From Angiostrongylus vasorum (lineage: Eukaryota; Nematoda; Chromadorea; Rhabditida; Metastrongylidae), in assembly GCA_018806985.1 (NCBI GenBank), contig JADANN010000457.1:1860001-1924000 (forward strand): a stretch of DNA of 64,000 nt, written 5' to 3'. The notes below the pieces were generated by a model. It made no database searches. It was not told where the DNA came from and saw only the letters and a list, made by a program, of their open reading frames with translations. Positions 60,901-64,000 of this stretch are shown one piece after another; the stretch's first letter is position 1, and the number at the start of each line of letters is the position of its first letter. Made by a program: the position numbers and the translations under genes.

Positions 60901-62152
60901 CGAAGACCCGTTTCAGTAGACTCGATAACAGTTTCTACAATGCTGCCAGAAGGACTAGTAATGACAATCCTAGTGTTATCACCATCGGGAGTGAAGACAT
61001 GTATCTCCTGCTCACAGTTGACGGTAACGATTGCTGAAAACAAAACCATTGGAAACTGCACAAGGAATAACCCGATGAGGCCATCTATTGGTCAAACCAA
61101 GCTGTTAATCAAGTGATAAGTTCAAAAAAGTTTCATGAAAAAGCAAATGGTTGTGATGCATGATTAACGACAACTGCAATGAACGACACCTTCAGTAGAA
61201 TAAGCAAAAAGAAACATGTGAGAAAAAAACCCGAACAAAAAAAATATACTGCAAAGGTTATACACAAGCCTCCTTCACATCTATTTTCCAAACAAAGACA
61301 ATGCTATAAAAGTTTCGCATACAAAAGAAAGGTTTGAGTAGGTACGTACTACAACTCTCTTACCTATTTAGACCCACTAGAAACATAAGTATGCAAACCA
61401 GTGCTTTGAGTTTAACGACTCTATGTAGCATTACTGGAGCCAGATATAGTGGAATACAACTCCAAAAAAGTAGTTTTTTTAAAATCACAATTAGAGAAAG
61501 TCATGCACTATTGAGCAAACGAAAGATAGACTCAGCGAAGAAAACTTTCACGTCCTTTGCATCTACATCATTATCATTTCACTTATCTGTCAACAAGTTT
61601 TCCACCAATATAGTAAAAGCATCAGCGTTTTACTATGGAAATTAACGGTGAGCGATTCTTCACAGAGAGTTGCATACCACTTATCATGTTTAAATCCTGT
61701 TCCATCATTTCTGTCGACCTTATCCAATAACTGTGTGTGTTAGCATGACTACGGTCGAAAGTAAACGCTCTTATAACATCACACAAACAGAGTAGTTTCG
61801 AGCACCACTCCACTCAACTAGCAAATCAGACAGGTAGCCATAGAGTTCCTGATGGCCTCCAAGAAATTTGTAATTACGACTTCAATTTCAAGGCTTTGCT
61901 TAATTTTTCTTAGTTCTCGGAGATCATCACCGCTTGAGGAACAAAAAGTGTCAAAAACAAGAATTCTTAATGAACAATGGTTTGCTAGAAACATTAATGA
62001 AACCGACCCATGCACAAACCACTCTTAATAAAAAGCAGAAGAAAAAACATACCATTTTCAAGGCCTGTAACTCGTATTCCTGACGTGTCCAACTGCGGCT
62101 CAACGTTAATTTCAAACGGTGGAGTTTGGAAACCAGCGAATACTACATTTAA
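28345..62152 (-). CDS. Filamin, partial (5' end beyond window)
   Basis: Filamin crosslinks actin filaments as a dimer and tethers membrane proteins. About sixteen immunoglobulin-like filamin repeats are seen on 25 exons over 34 kb. From 56268 down, 22 exons keep one frame for 1,407 codons. The exon at 45701-46817 opens with a Ser-rich linker of about 90 residues (hinge 1), then repeats equivalent to 16, 17 and 18; later exons give 19 to 23, a second linker of about 29 residues, and a final repeat with the dimerisation-type sequence [14 protein letters not shown]...KYGDE|EIPGSPF before the stop. Recurrent PGSPF/DSPF and DGT/YTP/PGxY motifs mark each repeat. The repeats before hinge 1 are more diverged. 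No calponin-homology domain is in the window, so the N-terminal actin-binding region must lie to the right. In C. elegans the candidates are fln-1 and fln-2; the classical tail suggests fln-1, which is inference. Confidence 0.93.
28690..29070 (-). pseudogene. Possible retrocopy/pseudogene in filamin intron
   Basis: The minus strand shows a coding-like block that starts [18 protein letters not shown] and continues [15 protein letters not shown]. After stops comes another protein-like stretch ([20 protein letters not shown]). Codon use looks protein-like but three or more in-frame stops occur and no intron signals are seen. The parent gene is not recognised; plus-strand frames over the same bases look like shadows. 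Confidence 0.35.
29524..29751 (-). CDS. Filamin exon: final (dimerisation) repeat
   Basis: The acceptor is attgttctag|GTG and the donor is GAG|GTTTTT; 76 codons in phase 0. It encodes [20 protein letters not shown], then [18 protein letters not shown] and FIKYGDE, equivalent to repeat 24. Confidence 0.93.
30004..30164 (-). CDS. Filamin exon: end of repeat 23 and hinge 2
   Basis: The acceptor is tcgttaag|GT and the donor is AAG|GTGAAG. It encodes [20 protein letters not shown] (first Gly shared with the previous exon), then a linker rich in Lys/Thr/Val ([19 protein letters not shown]) leading to ASK. Confidence 0.93.
30252..30567 (-). CDS. Filamin exon: end of repeat 22 and repeat 23
   Basis: The acceptor is cttatttctag|AGT and the donor is AATG|GTGCGA (phase 1). 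It contains [20 protein letters not shown], then [16 protein letters not shown] and [16 protein letters not shown]. The first in-frame GT gives the correct join [13 protein letters not shown]. Confidence 0.93.
31040..31300 (+). repeat. SINE-like element, diverged copy in filamin intron
   Basis: The body order of the family is kept (ctggttcgatcccatgcc, accaagcatttcatcg, ttgatacatcggcaag, gggattgatcaacatcgaac). The A-box region is lost. Confidence 0.6.
31495..31720 (+). repeat. Dispersed repeat family 2
   Basis: Begins ctatacgacccttc and contains cccgtatcccagtacctc, cttcttcatgaatgtcgttg and gatagctcgactacagcg, all shared with 33673-33900. Strand is arbitrary. Confidence 0.5.
32690..33540 (-). 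mobile_element. Decayed RTE-like retroelement fragment
   Basis: 32690-32990 aligns by eye with 62910-63170 of the RTE-like element at the right edge (cagtgggttctgctttctct, gaagatcatatctttttt, cagtcgttaacg, catgcgcattatctgttc). The remainder matches 58900-59440 and 1-300. No intact frame. Confidence 0.55.
33673..34010. repeat. Composite: repeat family 2 joined to reversed SINE piece
   Basis: 33673-33900 is family 2 (tttatacgacccg, gcgtttccac-like end). 33915-34010 resembles the reversed SINE body (agacaaatccggttccaatt, ccgacccgggagag, gagcacgg, gatcgaacc). A similar join occurs at 41290-41640. Confidence 0.45.
34494..34718 (-). CDS. Filamin exon: repeat 22
   Basis: The acceptor is tttgattgtag|GTG and the donor is GAG|GTTTGG; 75 codons in phase 0. 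It encodes [20 protein letters not shown], then [15 protein letters not shown] and [11 protein letters not shown]. Confidence 0.93.
34790..34888 (-). CDS. Filamin exon: end of repeat 21, GC donor
   Basis: The acceptor is ttgtttctag|GAT. It has 33 codons, [19 protein letters not shown] then [14 protein letters not shown]. The only phase-compatible donor is AAG|GCAAGT, a GC-AG intron. Confidence 0.9.
35340..35486 (-). CDS. Filamin exon: repeat 21, first half
   Basis: The acceptor is tttttgtcag|GTT and the donor is AAG|GTGGTA; 49 codons. It encodes [19 protein letters not shown], then [20 protein letters not shown] and [10 protein letters not shown]. Confidence 0.93.
35855..35990 (-). mobile_element. 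Penelope-like GIY-YIG segment, minus-strand arm
   Basis: The reverse complement matches the plus-strand segment 36185-36330 (shared in reverse: ttcttggcacttatccaaaaag, gaagtttgcg). With 36000-36640 it forms an inverted pair. Confidence 0.6.
35990..36790 (+). mobile_element. Penelope-like element with GIY-YIG endonuclease remnant
   Basis: Plus-strand frames encode [20 protein letters not shown] and [19 protein letters not shown] frame break follows, then LGTHRIQK and [16 protein letters not shown], ending in stops. This is the GIY-YIG nuclease domain of Penelope-like elements (Tyr of Y-x-G-E seen as EYTGE). The 3' end near 36560-36640 has a degenerate hammerhead region and the A-rich tail (aataaaaataaaataacac). 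Dead copy in a filamin intron. Confidence 0.7.
36834..36967. repeat. TA/TATG microsatellite
   Basis: About 135 bases of (AT)n with TACATATG interruptions. Open frames on both strands are low-complexity shadows. It begins just after the Penelope-like 3' end. Confidence 0.95.
37071..37188 (-). CDS. Filamin exon: end of repeat 20
   Basis: The acceptor is tcattgcag|G and the donor is AAG|GTTCGA. It encodes [19 protein letters not shown], then [20 protein letters not shown]. The phase matches the exon ending at 43197, across a 6-kb intron. Confidence 0.93.
37540..37700 (-). repeat. SINE-like element, diverged fragment
   Basis: Reverse-strand body strings of the family are still visible (cttgcggtatcccaccgatatatcaagt, cagacaacctgaactctg, gtcttggtgagccc). 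Confidence 0.5.
39104..39430 (+). repeat. Dispersed repeat family 3, diverged copy
   Basis: Shares ccacaatgatgctgaaatatttgcaaa, then gtgctatcagcaatcatccg, tgaacgggaa and gctgagagtgcagtcgaaat with 55015-55260 and 56540-56800. A second 3' piece lies at 39630-39725. Confidence 0.55.
40520..41070 (-). repeat. Penelope-related hammerhead repeat, two tandem units
   Basis: Two units with a period of about 370 bases. Unit 1 has a hammerhead-like core at 40627-40650 (minus: CTGAAGA, A, GACG-AAGA-CGTC, GAAAC). Unit 2 near 40990-41015 is degenerate. Each core is preceded by related sequence (ggcataa-taactaa..., gctaac/gttaacg). The plus-strand string accgactttcatctcacctcgg is a reversed Penelope-like end. 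Confidence 0.5.
41290..41640. repeat. Composite: repeat family 2 joined to reversed SINE-like piece
   Basis: Contains catttctttcatgtgattcg, catgttcttcatgaataccg and cctgagatagtcgtgatagg (family 2), then aacaaatctgaggccaatatctcg resembling a reversed SINE body, as at 33673-34010. Confidence 0.4.
43197..43348 (-). CDS. Filamin exon: repeat 20, first half
   Basis: The acceptor is gtctttttag|GCT and the donor is ATTAG|GTGATT (phase 2). It encodes [20 protein letters not shown], then [18 protein letters not shown] and GNQFFQI. Confidence 0.92.
43417..43493 (-). CDS. Filamin exon: repeat 19/20 boundary
   Basis: The acceptor is tccttttag and the donor is CAG|GTTAGG. It encodes [19 protein letters not shown] then SRRAEQ; the Asp of DSPF is shared with the previous exon. 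Confidence 0.92.
44790..44942 (-). CDS. Filamin exon: repeat 19
   Basis: The acceptor is taaatttttag and the donor is AAAG|GTGGCT (phase 1). It encodes [20 protein letters not shown], then [18 protein letters not shown] and DHHVK. Confidence 0.93.
45701..46817 (-). CDS. Filamin large exon: hinge 1 and repeats 16-18
   Basis: At 372 codons this is the largest exon. The acceptor is gatatttgcag|GCA and the donor is GCCG|GTATCT. Residues 1 to about 90 form a Ser/Thr-rich unstructured linker ([17 protein letters not shown]). Three filamin repeats follow, marked by [31 protein letters not shown] and [13 protein letters not shown], each preceded by PGxY/H or AGEH turns. The exon ends in the start of repeat 19 ([13 protein letters not shown]). 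Hinge 1 is the calpain-sensitive flexible joint in vertebrate filamins; that property is not shown here. Confidence 0.95.
46818..50406 (-). other. Filamin intron of 3.6 kb with GC-rich repeat remnants
   Basis: Two islands, 47860-48030 and 49750-50110, are clearly less AT-rich than their surroundings and contain gattcgccaccatgggac- and ctgtggtggcgacgacatg-type strings. They look like transposon remnants of unknown family. No exon was found. Confidence 0.45.
50407..50534 (-). CDS. Filamin exon: end of repeat before hinge 1
   Basis: The acceptor is gtcgttttag and the donor is GAG|GTAATC. It encodes [20 protein letters not shown], then [19 protein letters not shown] and FFE, the last strands of a diverged repeat equivalent to 15. 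Confidence 0.9.
50622..50744 (-). CDS. Filamin exon: repeat 15, first half
   Basis: The acceptor is acgctttcag and the donor is TTCG|GTTAGC. It encodes [19 protein letters not shown], then [19 protein letters not shown]. Confidence 0.9.
52476..52665 (-). CDS. Filamin exon: diverged repeat 14
   Basis: The acceptor is atctcttcag|GGT and the donor is AAGG|GTTAGC; 63 codons plus one base. It encodes [20 protein letters not shown], then [20 protein letters not shown] and [16 protein letters not shown]. Confidence 0.9.
53234..53328 (-). CDS. Filamin exon: repeat 14, first half
   Basis: The acceptor is atttgtcatag and the donor is TTG|GTGCGT. It encodes [20 protein letters not shown] then [11 protein letters not shown]. 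Confidence 0.9.
53399..53469 (-). CDS. Filamin exon: repeat boundary (NSPFLIK)
   Basis: The acceptor is gattccag|T, chosen over an earlier AG because only it keeps the frame and gives PNSPF. The donor is TCAA|GTGAGT. It encodes [20 protein letters not shown] and DGS. Confidence 0.88.
53545..53677 (-). CDS. Filamin exon: end of repeat 13
   Basis: The acceptor is tgcacttag and the donor is AACAG|GTTACT. It encodes [20 protein letters not shown], then [19 protein letters not shown] and ALPN. Confidence 0.88.
53810..53965 (-). CDS. Filamin exon: repeat 13, first half
   Basis: The acceptor is ctcatctccag and the donor is CCCA|GTGAGT. It encodes [20 protein letters not shown], then [20 protein letters not shown] and APITVTVPP. 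Confidence 0.92.
54235..54490 (-). repeat. SINE-like element, minus strand, in filamin intron
   Basis: Reverse complement of the family: catgcattcgacttcaagt, gaatgcatatctggtc, cagacaagtctagcagcaa, and near the head aacgagatcgtgcc and cactgcgccacattc. Confidence 0.65.
54813..54984 (-). CDS. Filamin exon: repeat 12
   Basis: The acceptor is ccttcgtag|AAT and the donor is CCTG|GTTAGT. It encodes [20 protein letters not shown], then [20 protein letters not shown] and KRQIP, giving IPGSPF with the next exon. Confidence 0.93.
55015..55270 (+). repeat. Dispersed repeat family 3
   Basis: Shares aataatgctgagatatttg, aaaactccgcaccgcaggtg, ggggctaacgcgttcaccac and tgatctgggggacccaaacc with 56540-56800. 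It sits in the intron between the exons at 54813 and 55611. Confidence 0.6.
55270..55370. repeat. Near-perfect foldback (hairpin) repeat
   Basis: 55270-55314 (aatttttaacttattattta...) and 55325-55370 are inverted copies of one another with only a few mismatches and about ten bases between. Arms are the 3' block of family 3. Confidence 0.8.
55611..55751 (-). CDS. Filamin exon: repeat 11/12 boundary
   Basis: The acceptor is attcgctag|GTG and the donor is CAG|GTATGA; 47 codons in phase 0. It encodes [20 protein letters not shown], then [19 protein letters not shown] and KFAINAQ. Confidence 0.92.
56081..56268 (-). CDS. Filamin exon: diverged repeat 11
   Basis: The acceptor is tgttgtttag and the donor is AAG|GTAGGT. 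Two bases then 62 codons: [20 protein letters not shown], then [20 protein letters not shown] and LGKATVK. Confidence 0.92.
56540..57072. repeat. Repeat family 3 with a large inverted duplication
   Basis: 56540-56930 is a plus-oriented copy (ccacaatgatgctgagatat, ttttcgggcgctaacgcgtt, cgaaatcacaatgttaac). 56968-57072 repeats its last 110 bases in reverse (ggagttttgcaaatatctcag ... agtaaatgaaaagttaa), so arms at about 56793-56902 and 56968-57072 could fold back. The right edge lies about 16 bases from a filamin exon. Confidence 0.7.
57089..57151 (-). CDS. Probable filamin exon, boundaries uncertain
   Basis: It encodes [20 protein letters not shown], which reads like the first strand of a filamin repeat and would continue [10 protein letters not shown] in the next exon. 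The acceptor (gacaacag) is weak. No GT donor in the needed phase exists; the phase-correct cut is before GC (ATCG|GCGCTG), a poor match. Family-3 repeat begins about 16 bases further on. Confidence 0.5.
57180..57800 (-). mobile_element. RTE-like reverse transcriptase fragments
   Basis: 57190-57290 on the minus strand encodes [20 protein letters not shown], matching SETWSLRKQDERSLSVIERA of the right-edge element. 57538-57795 encodes [18 protein letters not shown] and FTAVFEDV, a decayed VKRGVRQGDTISPKLFTA region. The two pieces lie in the reverse of their normal order, so the copy is rearranged or two copies are present. Confidence 0.5.
58640..59440 (-). mobile_element. Decayed retroelement, same family as 32690-33540
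   Basis: 58915-59130 aligns by eye with 32965-33180 (cagacgttcttctg, ttcttcaagtccatag, ttcaaccataaacgtccgac) and 59340-59440 with 33430-33510 (cttatcctatccaatgatacc). No intact frame. 57800-58640 before it holds only short unrecognised frames. Confidence 0.45.
59473..59652 (-). repeat. Hammerhead-like core flanked by 32-bp inverted arms
   Basis: Arms at about 59473-59504 and 59621-59652 (catacattctttctttgatg... and its reverse complement) match at about 30 of 32 bases. Between them the minus strand has CTGATGA (59552-59558), a stem II-like stretch and GAAAC. Related to 26690-26840 and 40520-41070. Confidence 0.55.
60413..61033 (-). CDS. Filamin exon: two diverged repeats
   Basis: The acceptor is ggttttgttttcag. 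It encodes a first repeat ([39 protein letters not shown]) and a second ([46 protein letters not shown]). The end is uncertain: TCTA|GTGGCT at 60413 fits the phase of the next exon; ATA|GTAACA at 60474 is a better donor but phase 0. Confidence 0.88.
62053..62152 (-). CDS. Filamin exon: end of a repeat, most 5' exon seen
   Basis: The acceptor is ttagtttcag|TTA and the donor is AATG|GTATGT. It encodes [20 protein letters not shown] then [13 protein letters not shown]. The join to 61033 gives TGLENAIVTV in frame. No further filamin exon was found up to 64000. Confidence 0.88.
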
Positions 62153-62389
62153 CTGAAACTAAGCACCGACATTTAGTAACCTTGCTGATAAACTAATTAC
62201 TTTTTTAAAACTCTAAACCGCAACGAAATCTCTTTTTTTAATGCAGGAGGGATCAATGATCTATACAAAAGTGACTTGCTTTGAAAGTAATAAATTAGCC
62301 CTTTAAGCTCTAATCACACACATCTCAACCAAATTTCTGAAGTAAAAACATTGCAAATGAGACACAGATTCCTTCACTTATACTTATTC

Positions 62390-62670
62390 CATGTAGTGTG
62401 TAGCGCCATGGTTAGAAGTTCCCTGCAATACACATGGGTTTGATCCCACGTCCCAGGCACACCAAGCCCTCCATCCTTCCCAGCTCGGTAAATTGATATC
62501 AGACTTGTCTGGGAGGATAGCAGAAGTGGCTCGATATATCCGTAGGCCACCACAAGTTAGCATACAGGCCAAATATGCATTCAGTCACCTCCAACGATGC
62601 TTGATGAAGTCGAATGCACGGCGCATTCCTCAAGGATGGATTAACGCTGAGAGTTTTATCCTAGCTTTTA
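62390..62670 (+). repeat. SINE-like element
   Basis: Contains gtagcgccatggttag, gggtttgatcccacg, agacttgtctgggaggatag, gctcgatatatccgtaggcc and the tail ggattaacgctgagagttttatcc. It lies between the most 5' filamin exon seen and the RTE-like element. Confidence 0.7.
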
Positions 62671-62810
62671 CACTTATTCCATTACGATGAAATATTGGCT
62701 TATACGGCTTACAGAATGTTTTTTCCTATTTATTGTTAAGGCTTGCATCTCGAAAAGGAAGAAGATTGAATAATGTTACTCGTAACAGTAAACAATGTCA
62801 ATTTCAATGC

Positions 62811-64000
62811 TAACTTTTTATTTGGTGCCAACTACAATCGCCATGGTCACCTGTAGCCTGTCACCTGTAGTCCCGTTGATCATCGAGTGACCCGAGCAGG
62901 CGCCAGTAAGTCTTCCATTTTTCCCTGTCGTGTGCAAGATTAGTCCAGTGGGTTCTGCTCCCTCTAGGGACTCGCAGAGCATCATATCTTTCTTCAAGGC
63001 TCTTTGAGAAGAACTCTGACCATCGGGTGGGTGGTCTTCCTGCAGTACGTTTGACATCCCAAGGAATTCAGTCAGTAACGCCTCTTGTCCCTCGGTTGTC
63101 ATTCATACGCATTACCTGTCCTGCCCCCCTTATCTTAGATTGTTTGGCGTACAGAACGGCATCTTTGATTTTTTGATCGTCGACGCAGATCGGAGCTTCG
63201 GATATCTTCCCTTACTTGTGTTGAACGGGATACTCCTAGCATCGCCCTTTCGACTGCGCGTTCGATAACGCTAAGTGACCTTTCATCCTGCTTACGCAGC
63301 GACCAAGTTTCTGACGCATACGTTAGGGCAGGAAGTACCGTTGAGTCGAAAAGGGGGGGGCAGGGAGTCGGGTGTTCCTTGTTCTCTTCACTAACTACAT
63401 CCTCGATGCTCTTGAAAGCACCCCAAGCCGCTCGTTTCCTTCTGCTCAGCTCTGGAGCTAGGTCGTTCATCATATTGATTTCCCAACCTAGATAGATATA
63501 ACAGGAGCATTCGGAGATATTCGTTCCGTTGAGCATGAATGGAGCATACGAAATCAATCCGTTTCTCATCAAAATAGTTTTTGTGAGAACTAGTCGAAGA
63601 CCAATCTTTCCACAGGCTTTATCAAAGTCGGCAAGCATTCGTTCCGCTTGGCTAATATTTGGTGTCACAAGAAAGCTGTCACCAGCAAAGCGAAGATGGC
63701 GTAACTGCCGACCATCGAATTTCACTCCCATATTATCCCATTCCAATGTTCGCATGACGTTCTGGAGGGTGGCAGTAAATAATTTTGGCGAGATGGTATC
63801 GCCTTGCCTAACTCCTCTTTTGACGTTAATGATAATATCGTCGTAGAATGGTGATACCTTGGTTGTGAAATTTTTGTACAGCTCACGAAGAATCTTTATG
63901 TATTGAGTAAGGGACTCCTTGACTATCCAGGGCTTCCAAGACTGCTTCTATCTCGACTGAATCAAACGCCTTTTGTAAATCGATGAAGGTGAGACAGAGC
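62811..64000 (-). mobile_element. RTE-like non-LTR retrotransposon, dead reverse transcriptase, runs off edge
   Basis: Minus-strand frames give the fingers/palm region LCLTFIDLQKAFDSVEIEAV, a frame break near 63900, then KRGVRQGDTISPKLFTA and MRTLEWDN. After that comes LRFAGDSFLVTPNISQAE where an active enzyme has F-A-D-D, so one catalytic Asp is Gly. The connection domain follows (LPALTYASETWSLRKQDERS) and a further frame break near 63110. The 5' part (endonuclease) lies beyond the window. RTE elements copy themselves by target-primed reverse transcription; this copy cannot. Confidence 0.85.

Noticed and set aside
60419..61116. Three plus-strand frames of 73-91 codons
   Set aside because: Antisense shadows of the filamin exon 60413-61033.
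1..64000. CRISPR arrays, rRNA genes, intact tRNA genes, bacterial operons
   Set aside because: None seen; tRNA-like strings are all within SINE-like repeats, and coding regions are split by spliceosomal introns.

Overview
The window is nuclear DNA of a nematode, most likely a clade V parasite of the strongylid/hookworm type. The evidence is short exons with nematode-style splice signals (TTTCAG acceptors, GTAAG/GTGAG donors), nematode-like gene families, introns of up to 6 kb packed with RTE-like and Penelope-like retroelements, and a dispersed tRNA-derived SINE-like repeat. There are no bacterial features. The species call is inference.

Layout, left to right. (1) 1-540: decayed retroelement. 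(2) 1734-4206, plus strand: the last four coding exons of a phosphorylase kinase alpha/beta regulatory subunit, ending in a CaaX-type Cys-Lys-Met-Met terminus; the 5' part was not found. (3) 7737-8049, minus strand: two exons forming a complete DM (doublesex/mab-3) zinc module, with less certain exon-like pieces downstream at 6365-6562 and 7173-7292. (4) 15571-24557, minus strand: eight exons of a seven-transmembrane receptor-like gene, with a Penelope-like fragment and other repeats in its introns. (5) 28345-62152, minus strand: a very large filamin gene, of which 25 exons are placed here; its start, with the expected actin-binding domain, lies beyond the right edge. (6) 62811-64000, minus strand: a decayed RTE-like reverse transcriptase that runs off the window.

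The filamin gene dominates the window. From 56268 to 28345, 22 exons join in one continuous frame (1,407 codons plus stop). The last part has the classical layout: Ser-rich hinge, repeats equivalent to 16-23, second hinge, and a final dimerisation repeat equivalent to 24. Its introns hold SINE copies, RTE and Penelope fragments, foldback repeats and microsatellites.

The genes are functionally unrelated (glycogen metabolism, transcription, signalling, cytoskeleton); no operon is evident. The most unusual material is in the repeats: scattered hammerhead-ribozyme-like cores linked to Penelope-like elements, inverted Penelope pairs, near-perfect foldbacks, a likely GC-AG intron, and a filamin exon whose donor region abuts a repeat insertion. 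Exon boundaries were derived by reading splice signals and checking phase by hand; no alignment was run.
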